Shown here: piece after piece, positions 35,408-43,540 of the stretch
Layout of the letters: each line of letters opens with the position of its first letter
How positions within the stretch are numbered: the first letter of the stretch is position 1
NCBI GenBank assembly: GCA_050732775.1
Contig: JBOHRN010000037.1
Span: forward strand, 62,001-126,000
From: JBOHRN01 sp050732775
GTDB lineage: Bacteria > Gemmatimonadota > Gemmatimonadetes > Longimicrobiales > Longimicrobiaceae
Direction of reading: 5' to 3'
Length of the DNA stretch: 64,000 nt
Translations under genes and position numbers: made by a program
The notes under the pieces: model-generated
The model's input: the letters and a program-made list of their open reading frames with translations, nothing else
What the model was told of the DNA's origin: nothing
Database searches by the model: none

Positions 35408-36007
35408 TTGAAACCGAGATCCTTGAGCGAGAACGAGCTGGAAAGGTCTCCCACCGCCATCACCGATCGGGTGCGCGACCGGCTGTACGACGCCCGCACC
35501 ATCATCATCAGCGGCGAGATCAGCCAAAAGCTGGTCTCGAGCGTAATCGCCCAACTGGTCGCCATGAGCGCCGAATCGAACGACCCGGTCACCCTCTTCA
35601 TCAACTCGCAGGGGGGCCACGTGGAGTCGGGCGACACCCTGCACGACGTGATCCGCTTCATCGAGCCGAAGGTGAAAATCATTGGCACCGGTTGGGTGGC
35701 CAGCGCGGGGGCGCTGATCTACGTGTCGGTGCCGCGCGAGGACCGCTACTGCCTGCCCAACACCCGTTTCTTGCTGCACCAGCCGTGGGGCGGGGTGGGC
35801 GGCAGCGCCAGCGACATAGAGATCGAGGCCAACGAGATGCTGCGCATGCGCGAACGGCTAAACCAGATCTTCGCCGAGGGCACGGGCCAGCCGCTGGAAA
35901 AGATTCAGGAAGATACCCGCCGGAACTTCTGGCTGGGTGCGCGCGAGGCCAAGGAGTACGGCTTGGTTGGCTCTATCGTGAAGCACCTGAGCGAGGTTCC
36001 TTCCTGA
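35408..36007 (+). CDS. clpP: ClpP-family serine protease subunit with Asn in the triad
   Basis: A 199-residue ClpP homologue (TTG start at 35408; another TTG at 35423; no ATG or GTG fits). The catalytic Ser is S99 in WVASAGAL and His is H124 in LLHQP. At the position of the catalytic Asp (DTERDRF in Escherichia coli) it reads DTRRNFW, so N173 replaces Asp, and the Asp-Arg oligomer sensor is changed to Arg-Arg. Listeria ClpP1 also carries Asn here. It may be a second, partner-dependent ClpP. No clpX or tig is adjacent. The N-terminal axial-loop region is not recognisable. Confidence 0.9.
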   Translation: MKPRSLSENELERSPTAITDRVRDRLYDARTIIISGEISQKLVSSVIAQLVAMSAESNDPVTLFINSQGGHVESGDTLHDVIRFIEPKVKIIGTGWVASAGALIYVSVPREDRYCLPNTRFLLHQPWGGVGGSASDIEIEANEMLRMRERLNQIFAEGTGQPLEKIQEDTRRNFWLGAREAKEYGLVGSIVKHLSEVPS

Positions 36008-36053
36008 CGGCTGGCAAAGGTTGAACCGGGTGGGGGGGAGAGGGGGCGAGCCA

Positions 36054-36239
36054 ATGAAGGATGACCGGGTACGGGAGGTGGCGGAGAGGGTGCGGGAGGC
36101 GATCAGGAACGAGGGGCTGCTCCCCGGCTACCACCGCGCCGTGATGGAGAAGCACCGGCTGGAGTGGCCCGTGCTCTGGGAGGTGCTGGACGAACTACTG
36201 CGGGTGCTGGACGGGGAGCCAGAAGAGGAGAGCCGCTGA
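36054..36239 (+). CDS. Small hypothetical helical protein
   Basis: A 61-residue protein made mainly of two predicted helices (VREVAERVREAIRNEG and LWEVLDELLRVLDG) with an acidic C-terminus. A purine-rich GAGGGGG lies just upstream of the ATG. It follows clpP by 46 bases on the same strand. No family is recognised. Its 3' half overlaps an antisense frame at 36103-36516. Confidence 0.55.
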   Translation: MKDDRVREVAERVREAIRNEGLLPGYHRAVMEKHRLEWPVLWEVLDELLRVLDGEPEEESR

Positions 36240-36516
36240 GAGAAGGGGTGGCCCGCTCGAACGGCGTCACCCCTTCGGCCTCGGGGACTAGCAGCAGAGT
36301 TTTCTCCGGGTCCACCACTCGGGCGAGCACCTGCACCGGGCCGGGGTTTCCACGCACCAGCACCAGGTCCGGGAGCTCGCTCCTAACCAGCTCGGCCGCC
36401 TCCATGACCGTATCGGCCTCGAGCGCCCGGAAGCGCTTGGCCAATAGCGCCTCGGCGGTGTCGACGCGCCGCTCCTCGTCGCTGTCCACGACCAGGACGG
36501 TCCATCTGCTTCGCAT
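36103..36516 (-). CDS. Receiver-like hypothetical protein, C-terminus doubtful
   Basis: The first 85 residues or so look like a degenerate response-regulator receiver: WTVLVVDSDEERR has the acidic start and LPDLVLVRGNP the central strand, but without the phospho-accepting Asp. GGGGG lies about four bases before the ATG at 36516. After about residue 90 the protein turns into Pro/Ala/Arg-rich sequence lying antisense to the small gene at 36054-36239, so a frameshift or truncation is likely. The coordinates give the open frame; the real gene may end near 36240. Confidence 0.5.
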   Translation of the reverse strand: MRSRWTVLVVDSDEERRVDTAEALLAKRFRALEADTVMEAAELVRSELPDLVLVRGNPGPVQVLARVVDPEKTLLLVPEAEGVTPFERATPSLSGSPLLAPRPAPAVVRPAPPRARATPAGASPSRRGGSRGAAPRS

Positions 36517-36650
36517 TACACCCCCTACCTTATGTGTTGGCTTACGCCCACTTAGCAGCACGAATCGGGCCGCCGCCCGGGGCCCCGCCCTTTGCGGCAC
36601 GCCCCGTGCACGGCGGTAAGGGCGAAGCTACTTTACACCGAGGAGGAGAG

Positions 36651-37079
36651 ATGCCCACACGACGGGCGACGGCTACCTGGAACGGCACCCTCAAAGAGGG
36701 AGAGGGCAACTTCGAGGGCGAGAGCGGGGCGGTCCGGGCGCCCTACAACTTCGGTTCCCGCTTCGGCGATGCGGGCGGGACCAACCCGGAAGAGCTACTG
36801 GCGGCCGCGGAGGCGGCGTGCTTCAGCATGGCTCTGGCCGGAAATCTAGAGCGCGAGGGGGCCCGGCCTCAACGGGTGCGCACCGAAGCTGGTTGCACCG
36901 TGGAGAAGCAGGGCGACGGCTTCAAGATCACCACCCTGGCGCTCCACACCCGAGTCTCGGCCGAGGGGGTCGACGACGGCGAGCTGCAAAGGATCGCCTC
37001 CCAGACCAAGGAGACGTGTCCGGTGTCGCTGGCCCTCAAGGAAGGGGTCGAGATCACTCTGGAGGCGGAGCTGGAGTAG
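36651..37079 (+). CDS. osmC: OsmC family peroxiredoxin
   Basis: A 142-residue thiol peroxidase that reduces organic and fatty acid hydroperoxides. The peroxidatic cysteine is C57 (AEAACFSMAL) and the resolving cysteine C123 (ETCPVSLAL). The TNPEELLAAAEAACFSMAL region is diagnostic for the OsmC branch as opposed to Ohr. An AGGAGGAG ribosome-binding site lies just before the ATG. It stands between the receiver-like gene and a pentapeptide-repeat gene, 33 bases upstream of the latter. Confidence 0.93.
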   Translation: MPTRRATATWNGTLKEGEGNFEGESGAVRAPYNFGSRFGDAGGTNPEELLAAAEAACFSMALAGNLEREGARPQRVRTEAGCTVEKQGDGFKITTLALHTRVSAEGVDDGELQRIASQTKETCPVSLALKEGVEITLEAELE

Positions 37080-37112
37080 GGTTGCAATAGAGCCACCGGC
37101 ACGGAGGAGCGT

Positions 37113-37841
37113 ATGCGCATCATCGACGCTACCGTCGGCTTTCTCTCCCGCCTCCGCGGGGGGTCTTCTGCGCCCCCGGTCCCTCCACTGGGCCGCGCCG
37201 AAGTGGAACGACGGCTCGCTGCCGGAGAGCTCTCCTTCGCCCAGGCCGACTTAACGGGAGCAGACCTTTCGGCGCTCAAGCTGGCCGACGCCGACCTGAG
37301 CGGGGCCGTGCTCCGAGACGCCCGCCTGCCCGTGAAGCTGGCGGGCGCCGACCTTACCCGCGCCGACCTCTCTGGCGCCAACCTGACCCGGGCCGACCTG
37401 AGCGGGGCCACGCTCACCCACGCCGTCCTGGCCGGGGCCAGCTTGCACCTAGCCGACCTCTCCGACGCCCGCGCCGAGGGGGCGAGCTTCCGGGGTGGCT
37501 CGCTGCGGAGCGCTCTGCTGCGAGCCGCGCTGCTCAGTGGGGCCGACCTCAGCGAGGCCGATCTGCACCGGGTGCGGGGGGAGGGGGTGGTGCTGGCGGG
37601 TGCCCGCTTGGTGCGGGCCACCCTGGCCGGAGCCGATCTGCGCGGCGCCGATTTAACCGGCGCCGACCTCAGCCAGGCCAACCTCACCGAAGCCGACCTG
37701 AGAGGAGCCCGGGTGGCGGGTGCTTCGTTCTGGCGCGCCGACCTCGACAGCGTCCGGTTGGAAGGGGTAGAGCTGGCTTCGGCCGACTTTTCCGAAGTGT
37801 ATAACCTGCCGCGCCGGGGTGCCGACGTCCCGGGCGGCTGA
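37113..37841 (+). CDS. Pentapeptide-repeat protein
   Basis: A 242-residue protein dominated by A-[DN]-L-x-x repeats from about residue 45 onwards (ADLTGADLSAL, ADLTRADLSGANLTRADLSG, ADLRGADLTGADLSQANL), which fold into a right-handed beta helix. Some members of the superfamily mimic DNA and act on gyrase; many have no known function. The first 40 residues include a short basic N-terminus and a helix. GGAGG precedes the ATG. It converges on rpsU with an 11-base gap. Confidence 0.9.
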   Translation: MRIIDATVGFLSRLRGGSSAPPVPPLGRAEVERRLAAGELSFAQADLTGADLSALKLADADLSGAVLRDARLPVKLAGADLTRADLSGANLTRADLSGATLTHAVLAGASLHLADLSDARAEGASFRGGSLRSALLRAALLSGADLSEADLHRVRGEGVVLAGARLVRATLAGADLRGADLTGADLSQANLTEADLRGARVAGASFWRADLDSVRLEGVELASADFSEVYNLPRRGADVPGG

Positions 37842-37852
37842 CCCGTGGCTGG

Positions 37853-38059
37853 TTAGGGAAGGTTGTAGCTGGCTACGCGGCGGGCGCGGCGGCGGCGGCG
37901 CTCGGCCGCCTTGGCCTTGGCCCGTTTGGCCTCGCTCGGCTTCTCGTAGAACCGCTTCCGCCGCATATCCTTGAACAGCCCGGAGCGGATCATCTTGCGG
38001 CGGAACTTTTTGAGCGCCCAGTCCAGGCGGTCGTTCTCCTCGAGCATTACTTCGACCAC
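37853..38059 (-). CDS. rpsU: 30S ribosomal protein S21
   Basis: A 68-residue basic protein of the small subunit, placed near the anti-Shine-Dalgarno end of 16S rRNA and important for initiation. The core (ALKKFRRKMIRSGLFKDMRRKRFYEKPSEAKR) is characteristic and the tail is very Arg-rich. The start is GTG at 38059, with AAAGGGG five bases upstream; an internal ATG four codons later would lose part of the first strand. Its own strong promoter and a 28-base palindrome lie upstream, so expression is likely controlled separately from neighbours. Confidence 0.92.
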   Translation of the reverse strand: MVEVMLEENDRLDWALKKFRRKMIRSGLFKDMRRKRFYEKPSEAKRAKAKAAERRRRRARRVASYNLP

Positions 38060-38090
38060 GTACACCCCTTTAATTTGAGATTGTCCTCGC

Positions 38091-38118
38091 GGCCCCACCG
38101 CCGCGCGGCGGTGGGGCC
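38091..38118. repeat. 28-base perfect palindrome at the rpsU transcript start
   Basis: Arms of 14 bases (GGCCCCACCGCCGC and GCGGCGGTGGGGCC) meet without a spacer. The predicted rpsU transcription start (about 38116) falls inside the outer edge, so the mRNA would begin with an extremely stable hairpin. About 30 bases then remain before the GTG. It lacks a T-run on either side and is not an intrinsic terminator. Confidence 0.7.
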
Positions 38119-38122
38119 AGGT

Positions 38123-38151
38123 ATGATAACTCCCCGGCCGCCCCTTGTCAA
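38123..38151 (-). promoter_or_regulatory. Near-consensus sigma-70 promoter of rpsU
   Basis: On the minus strand TTGACA (38151-38146), 17 bases, TATCAT (38128-38123). The -35 is perfect and the -10 has one mismatch. Transcription is predicted to begin near 38116, at the edge of the palindrome at 38091-38118. Confidence 0.85.
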
Positions 38152-38175
38152 AAGTGGCTGCTAGGAGTCTGCTCG

Positions 38176-39291
38176 CTACGCTGGCTCCGGCCGGTTTGGC
38201 GGAGCGGTGTCGGCGGCCGGGGCCGCCGACGCGGGGCGTCCGGCGCGCCGGTCCATGGCGGCCATCTCTTCCGCCGGTTCGAGGTACAAGACGCGGGTAG
38301 CGACCACGATTATCGCCAGCAGCGGGGTGGCCACGAAGAGGGCCAGCAGCCCGAAGCCGATGGCCAACATGAGCTGCCAGATCAGGAGGGCGGCGGGGGG
38401 GATGTTGACCGCCTTGTTCTCTACCAGGGGCACGGTGACCGCCCCTTGGACCTGGTGCATAATGATATAGAAGATACTCACCCACAGAGCCGTCTGGGGA
38501 GATACCAGGAAGCCGGCGGCGATGGCCGGGACGGCGGCTACGATAGGTCCGAAGTTGGGGATGATGTCGAGCACCCCGGCCAACGTCCCCAGGGCCAGGG
38601 CGCCGGGAATTCCGAACAGCAGGAGCCCTAGGTAGACCACCAGCCCGGTGGCCGTCATGGTGATGGCCTTGCCGATCACCCAGTTGCGCAAGTTCTTGCC
38701 CACTTCGTCGTAGACCCGCTCCACCCGCGGGCGGGTACCCGCGGGCGTCATGCGCAAGACCAGCTCCCGGTACCTCCCCGGCTGGGCCGCGAAAAAGACC
38801 GCCAGCACCAGCACCGCCACCAAGCCGAGCAGTGCTCCGAACAGGTTTACGGCCAGGGGGATAAAGCGTCCCACGAACTGGGCGACCTGTTCGCTCACCC
38901 GCTCGGACAGACCCGTCAACGGTACCTCCCTCAGGTAGACGTTCCCCCGCAGCCATTCGACCATCGCCTCGACCACCGTAGGAAGCTCAGCGGCCAGGGC
39001 CACTACCTGGTTAACTATTTGGGGGATGACCGCCACCATCAATCCGGCCAGAGCGGCCAAGAAGACGACCACGGTGATGGTAAAGGCGGCCCGGAACGGC
39101 ATCCAGCGGGAGAGGAGCTTGGCCGGGGCGTGCAAACCGATGGCCAGCAGGATGGCGAGCAGTCCTAGAAAGACTGCGTTGGTCACCATCCAGAAGAACT
39201 TCCACAGGAAGAGGAAGAGGATCACCAGCGAGAGCACCCGCACGATGTCGGACGCCCGCCAGGTGATCCGGCGTACCACGCTATCGTTCAT
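38176..39291 (-). CDS. AI-2E family (PerM-like) membrane transporter
   Basis: A 371-residue inner-membrane protein with about eight hydrophobic segments arranged as in the PerM/YdiK/TqsA family. The diagnostic stretch is GVLDIIPNFGPIVAAVPAIAAG, followed by a long helix pair near the C-terminus (QVQGAVTVPLVENKAVNIPP). Members export autoinducer-2 or act as sodium/proton antiporters; the function here is open. The ATG at 39291 is favoured over one 16 codons upstream because membrane similarity begins there. A disordered Pro/Ala tail ends it. Confidence 0.88.
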   Translation of the reverse strand: MNDSVVRRITWRASDIVRVLSLVILFLFLWKFFWMVTNAVFLGLLAILLAIGLHAPAKLLSRWMPFRAAFTITVVVFLAALAGLMVAVIPQIVNQVVALAAELPTVVEAMVEWLRGNVYLREVPLTGLSERVSEQVAQFVGRFIPLAVNLFGALLGLVAVLVLAVFFAAQPGRYRELVLRMTPAGTRPRVERVYDEVGKNLRNWVIGKAITMTATGLVVYLGLLLFGIPGALALGTLAGVLDIIPNFGPIVAAVPAIAAGFLVSPQTALWVSIFYIIMHQVQGAVTVPLVENKAVNIPPAALLIWQLMLAIGFGLLALFVATPLLAIIVVATRVLYLEPAEEMAAMDRRAGRPASAAPAADTAPPNRPEPA

Positions 39292-39419
39292 AAGAGCGGC
39301 GGGGTGATAAGTAGCGGCGCGCGCCGGCGGGGGGCGCAATCCACGTGCCGGGTTGGGACCTTGGGCGTCGCCAGCGGGTAACAGCCGTCCATGACCACCC
39401 CTTTTTCCGGGAGACTCCC

Positions 39420-39944
39420 ATGAGCAGGATGCGCCAGCTCTTGCCGCTGCTACTCGCCGCCGCGGTTACGATACAGCCCGCCCCGGCCGACGCCCAGGCC
39501 GGCCTAGCGGGCTCGTACCGGCTCGACGCGGCTGCCAGCGACGACATCAATCAGGCGATCAACCTGGCCATCGCCGACATGAACTTCTTTATCCGGCAAA
39601 TCGCCCGGCCCCGGCTGCGTGATACCAACCAGCCGTACCGGAGCGTCACCATCGGTATATACGGCCGCCAGGTCGCTTTCCAGACCGAGAAGCGCGCGCC
39701 CATCGTCACCAACGCGGGCGCCGCCCCGGTCGCCTGGACGCGCGAAGACGGCGAGACGCTAGAGGTTAGCAGCCAGCTGGAGGGGAGCGTGCTCACCCAG
39801 ACCTATCAAGCCGAGGACGGCCAGCGCACCAATGTATTCACCCTGGGCGCTAACGGGAACACCCTCTCCATGCGGGTGACCGTGACCAGCCCCCGGCTGC
39901 CGGACCCGCTCACCTATACGCTGCGCTACCTGCGGGTCGACTGA
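39420..39944 (+). CDS. Secreted hypothetical protein
   Basis: A 174-residue protein with a clear Sec signal (basic start, LLPLLLAAAVTI, cleavage after ADA at about residue 25). The mature part has alternating beta strands that read like a lipocalin-type or DUF-type barrel (GSYRLD, SVTIGIYGRQVAFQTE, GETLEVSSQLEGSVLTQTYQAEDG, LSMRVTVTS, YTLRYLRVD). GGGAGA lies seven bases upstream of the ATG. Function is unknown; it is probably periplasmic. Confidence 0.75.
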   Translation: MSRMRQLLPLLLAAAVTIQPAPADAQAGLAGSYRLDAAASDDINQAINLAIADMNFFIRQIARPRLRDTNQPYRSVTIGIYGRQVAFQTEKRAPIVTNAGAAPVAWTREDGETLEVSSQLEGSVLTQTYQAEDGQRTNVFTLGANGNTLSMRVTVTSPRLPDPLTYTLRYLRVD

Positions 39945-39968
39945 CCCGTGCTTCCGGGCGGGGCTTTT

Positions 39969-40733
39969 TCAGAGCGCCCTTTTCACGACCTCCTCCCGCT
40001 CTGGGTGGCGCAAGCTGTCGGAGGGGGTGGCCGGGAGCAGGGAGCCAGCCAGCCGGGGGAGCGTCTCCCAGGCGTCGAACTCCTCGGCCCATCCCGCTCC
40101 CCACCTCTCCCCAGTCTCCCGCAACCGCTTCTCTAACCACCCCGGGTCGCCGAAGCTGAGCTCATCGTGGTACAGCCGGGCCAGTTCGCGCACGGCGTCC
40201 AGGTGCGGCTCCACGTCCACGGCGGTGGCTGGCAGGGCGGAGTATTCGTCCCGGTAGGTAAACACGGGGGTAAAGCCGCGGTGGGGCGGGCGTCCCCGCA
40301 CCCGGTGGCGGATGCGAGCCACCGTAACGGCGTCTCGGAAAACTCGTCCGCACCTCTGGTGGTCGGGGTGGCGCATGCCCCGGTGCCAGGCGTCTCCCCA
40401 GGTGAGCACGGCGTCGGGCCGGAGCTCGGCCACCAGCTGGGCCACCTCTTCGACCGCCTCGGGGGTGTCTCGCACGCGGGTGTCCGGAAAGTCGAGGAAG
40501 CGGGTCTCGGCGTCCAAGACGCGACCCGCTTGCTCGCCCAGGGCGGTGCGGCGGCGCGCCACCTCGTCGGGGGCCACGCCGTTGCCGTAGGCGTCGGTCA
40601 GCTCGCCCCGGGTCAGCCAGACGATAACCACCCGGTCGCCGCGCGCCCTCTGGGCCAGTACGGTGCCCGCCGCACCTACCTCGTCGTCGGGGTGGGCGAG
40701 CCCCAGCAGGAGCGTCAAGGGCCGGTCTTCCAT
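39969..40733 (-). CDS. PIG-L/LmbE family deacetylase
   Basis: A 254-residue zinc-dependent amide hydrolase of the family that deacetylates GlcNAc-linked compounds (MshB, BshB, PIG-L). The metal motif is AHPDDE at 13-18, and the downstream histidine is expected in MRHPDHQRCG. The substrate cannot be told from sequence; LmbE relatives act on bacillithiol or mycothiol precursors and on other amino-sugar conjugates. It converges on the secreted protein gene and is divergent from the glycosyltransferase. Confidence 0.9.
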   Translation of the reverse strand: MEDRPLTLLLGLAHPDDEVGAAGTVLAQRARGDRVVIVWLTRGELTDAYGNGVAPDEVARRRTALGEQAGRVLDAETRFLDFPDTRVRDTPEAVEEVAQLVAELRPDAVLTWGDAWHRGMRHPDHQRCGRVFRDAVTVARIRHRVRGRPPHRGFTPVFTYRDEYSALPATAVDVEPHLDAVRELARLYHDELSFGDPGWLEKRLRETGERWGAGWAEEFDAWETLPRLAGSLLPATPSDSLRHPEREEVVKRAL

Positions 40734-40827
40734 AAGGCATAAGTAAAGTCCCGGGTGACGAGTTGCAAGGGAGCCGGCTTTACCCCATCCTCTCCGGGCT
40801 TAGCCATATTGAGCTCCGCTTAACCCG

Positions 40828-41973
40828 GTGACGGTTTCTATCCTCTTCGCCCTGCCGTGGACGCTGCTCCCGCTGCTGGCGCTCCTCATCATGCGGCGGC
40901 GCCCCACACTCGAACGGTGGCCCCCGCTAGCGGCCGGCGGGGCGCCCTTGGTGTCGGCGATCGTCCCGGCGAGGAACGAGGAGCAGAACGTGGGGGCGTG
41001 CCTGGACGGGCTGCTCGCTTCGGACTATCCGCGCTTGGAGGTGCTGGTGGTGGACGACGGCTCCAGCGACCGTACCGCCGAAGTGGTACGCGCCCGCGCC
41101 GGTCCCGGTTTGCGCTTGATGCGCGCCGGGGCTCTCCCGCCCGGATGGTTCGGTAAGCCGTGGGCGTGCTGGCGGGGTGCCGCCGAGGCGACGGGCGAGC
41201 TACTCCTGTTCACCGATGCGGACGTGATCTACCACCCCGAGGCGATCTCCCGGGCCGTCTCGCTGCTAAAAGACCGGCGCGCCGACCTGGTCACGCTCAT
41301 CCCCCGCCAACTCCTCGCTTCGTTCTGGGAACGGCTGGTGATGCCGCAGATCACCACCATGATGCAGCTCCGCTACCCCGACCCGGAGCGGGTGAACCGC
41401 TCCCGGCGCGCCCGCGACAAGCTGGGGGTGGGCGGCTTCCTGCTCCTGCGGCGGGAGGCGTACCAAGGCATCGGGGGCCACCTCTCGGTGCGGTTCGAAG
41501 TGGCAGAGGACTTGCGGCTCGCCCAAGGGCTCCACGCGGCCGGCCGGCGAGTGGTACTGGCGGTGGGCGACCGCTTCGTTTCGGTGCGCATGTACCGGTC
41601 TCTGCGCGAGATCTTCGAGGGATGGACCAAGAACGTTGCCATCGCCTCCCGGCAGGTGGTGCCCGCCGCTTTGCGCGCCGCCACCCCCTGGCTGCTGGTG
41701 GGCTGGCTGCTGTTGGCGTGGCTGTTTCCGCCGCTGGTGCTACTGCTGGTGGCGGCGGGCGCGCTGGGGGCGGGGTGGGGGGTGTGGGGTGGGGTGGCGG
41801 CCGGGGCGGGGGTGCTGTTCTGGGCAGTAGTTTACCGGCGGCTCGGGCTCCCGCTCTGGTACTCTCTCCTCTTTCCGTTCGGCGCCGCCGTTGCCGCTGC
41901 CATCCTCCTCTGCAGCGCGCTCAGGGGCGGGCGGGTGAGATGGAAGGGGAGGGAGTACCGGGTCGAGCAATGA
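40828..41973 (+). CDS. Glycosyltransferase family 2, membrane-bound
   Basis: A 381-residue enzyme transferring a sugar from a nucleotide donor. An N-terminal membrane helix is followed by a GT-A domain with VSAIVPARNEEQN, VVDDGSSDRT, the metal-binding FTDADV and the EDLRLAQ acidic site, then three or four C-terminal membrane helices. This layout resembles HpnB or carotenoid-type glycosyltransferases; the acceptor is unknown. It starts with GTG and overlaps the DUF3891 gene by four bases (ATGA). Confidence 0.88.
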   Translation: MTVSILFALPWTLLPLLALLIMRRRPTLERWPPLAAGGAPLVSAIVPARNEEQNVGACLDGLLASDYPRLEVLVVDDGSSDRTAEVVRARAGPGLRLMRAGALPPGWFGKPWACWRGAAEATGELLLFTDADVIYHPEAISRAVSLLKDRRADLVTLIPRQLLASFWERLVMPQITTMMQLRYPDPERVNRSRRARDKLGVGGFLLLRREAYQGIGGHLSVRFEVAEDLRLAQGLHAAGRRVVLAVGDRFVSVRMYRSLREIFEGWTKNVAIASRQVVPAALRAATPWLLVGWLLLAWLFPPLVLLLVAAGALGAGWGVWGGVAAGAGVLFWAVVYRRLGLPLWYSLLFPFGAAVAAAILLCSALRGGRVRWKGREYRVEQ

Positions 41974-42710
41974 TCGTACGGGAGCTGAGAGAAGGGTTGG
42001 CCCTCTTCGACCAGCAGGAGCACGCCCGGCTGTCGGGCGAGATGGCACGGGCGTGGGGACGGCCGCCCTTCGCCGCCGTCCCCGAGGAGGTGGTCGTGGC
42101 CGCTCGGGTTCACGACGACGGCTGGCCCGAATGGGACCGCCACCCCCGGCTGGACCCGCGCAGCGGCCGCCCCCACGACTATACGGCTACGCCTCCGGAC
42201 GACTACCTGGAGGTGTGGGAGCGCGGCGTGGAGCGGGGGTGGAGCAGGGGCGACCTGGCCGGACTGCTGGTGAGCTTGCACGGGTGCCGCTTCTTCCGGC
42301 GCAAGAAGAGGCCGCCCGAGCGGGCTTTTCTGTTACGCGAGAGGCGGCGCCAAGCCGGCGCCCTGGCCCGGCTCGGCTTAGGAGCTACCGGCACCGGGCT
42401 GCTCCCGGAGCCGGTCGGGAGCTGGCACGAGTGGCTCTACTTTTGGGACGGGCTCTCCCTCTTTCTGTGCCACGGGTGGCCGTCTCCGTGGCGGAGCGGG
42501 GTCGAATCCAGCGCGGGTACGCGCCAGATGGTGGCCCGCCGCAGCGGAAAGGGGGCGGTTTTATCTCCCTTCCCCTTCTCGCGGGAGGTGCGGCTCGAGG
42601 CGCGCGCGCGTCTAGTGCCGGAGCGGCAGTACCCGGACCAAGCGGCGCTCGACCACGCCCTTGACAGTGCCAAGGAGCGCACCTTTACCTATACTCTGGC
42701 CGCGGGGTAG
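41970..42710 (+). CDS. DUF3891 family protein
   Basis: A 246-residue cytoplasmic protein of the uncharacterised DUF3891 family. Recognisable features are AARVHDDGWPEWDRHPRL near residues 47-64, LVSLHGCRFF and FWDGLSLFLCHGW, with conserved His/Asp pairs that could be a metal site. The family has no established activity that I know of. It is translationally coupled to the glycosyltransferase gene, so a role linked to the same glycan or lipid is possible but unproven. Confidence 0.8.
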   Translation: MIVRELREGLALFDQQEHARLSGEMARAWGRPPFAAVPEEVVVAARVHDDGWPEWDRHPRLDPRSGRPHDYTATPPDDYLEVWERGVERGWSRGDLAGLLVSLHGCRFFRRKKRPPERAFLLRERRRQAGALARLGLGATGTGLLPEPVGSWHEWLYFWDGLSLFLCHGWPSPWRSGVESSAGTRQMVARRSGKGAVLSPFPFSREVRLEARARLVPERQYPDQAALDHALDSAKERTFTYTLAAG

Positions 42711-42756
42711 GGGGTCGGGTGGGCGGAGCCGTCTGGCCCCGGGACCGCGGCGCGGT

Positions 42757-42763
42757 TATCTTT
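42757..42763 (+). promoter_or_regulatory. TATCTTT promoter-like element
   Basis: The element sits in a 14-base string, GGTTATCTTTTTCA, that is identical to the one in front of rho (14498-14511). It lies 33 bases before the ATG at 42796. No TTG is found at the 19-base distance, so the assignment is tentative. Confidence 0.35.
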
Positions 42764-42795
42764 TTCATAGTACACCGACCCGAGGGGAGAATGGC

Positions 42796-43518
42796 ATGAC
42801 CGAGAGCTCCGATCAGCGAGGATCACGGGAAAGTCGAGAAACGCCCCCGAGCCGGCCCGAAAGGACGGGCGACCCCCGCTCCGGAGATCGCAGGGGGGGC
42901 GACCGGAGGAGAACCGACCGCCGGGCGCCGCCGCCGGTGTGGCGCCGCCCCTGGGCCTTGGTAGGTTACGGAGCTCTGGCCGCGCTCGTCCTGGTGGTGG
43001 CGCTGCGGGGCAATGGCGGCGACGAAGAGGAGGAGGAACCGCAGGCGGAGATCCTGGCAGAGGGGACACCGCCCCCCAGCGGTTCCTCCGACGCCGTGGT
43101 CCTCGGCGCCCCGGTGGAGGTCGCCATGCAGGGGTCGGATTACGAGCGGCTCCTGATCGAGGGAGACCAGGCGCGAGGCCGCTTGATCCGGGTGCTCCTT
43201 TTCTGCGCCCCGGTCTCGTCCACCTCTATCCGCGAGGTGGATAACCCGGAGAGGCGGGTGGTGGCCCTAGGCGACAGTGACCGGCGGGTCCCGACCGCCG
43301 ACTGCAAGTGGGGAGAGGCGGGGGGAGATCGCCGCCCCGACCTGGTCCTGTTGGTGCCGCCGGGGCTGGCCGAGAGCTTCGCGGCCCAGCCGGTGGTGAC
43401 CGACGGCTTCATCCGCCGCCGCCGTCTGGTGGCCGACGTGGAGTGGGTGGGACGATCCGAGTCGCTGTCGCTGCGCACCGCCAGCATTTTGCGGCGCGTG
43501 GTCGAAGGGTCGCCCTAA
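42796..43518 (+). CDS. Hypothetical membrane-anchored protein
   Basis: A 240-residue protein with a 50-residue cytoplasmic N-terminus very rich in Arg, Ser and Pro, one membrane helix (WALVGYGALAALVLVVAL, about 52-69), an acidic run (DEEEEE) and an extracytoplasmic domain with two cysteines (FCAPV, DCKWG). That domain has an alternating strand pattern and a DLVLLVPPGL segment but no recognised family. GGGGAG precedes the ATG. Function is unknown. Confidence 0.7.
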   Translation: MTESSDQRGSRESRETPPSRPERTGDPRSGDRRGGDRRRTDRRAPPPVWRRPWALVGYGALAALVLVVALRGNGGDEEEEEPQAEILAEGTPPPSGSSDAVVLGAPVEVAMQGSDYERLLIEGDQARGRLIRVLLFCAPVSSTSIREVDNPERRVVALGDSDRRVPTADCKWGEAGGDRRPDLVLLVPPGLAESFAAQPVVTDGFIRRRRLVADVEWVGRSESLSLRTASILRRVVEGSP

Positions 43519-43540
43519 CCGTACTCCTGCGGCCCTTGCC

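Noticed and set aside
37250..37740. Repetitive sequence resembling a DNA tandem repeat
   Set aside because: The periodicity comes from the pentapeptide repeats of the encoded protein.
42203..42394. Minus-strand frame inside the DUF3891 gene
   Set aside because: Antisense shadow rich in Arg and Ser without a start context or similarity.
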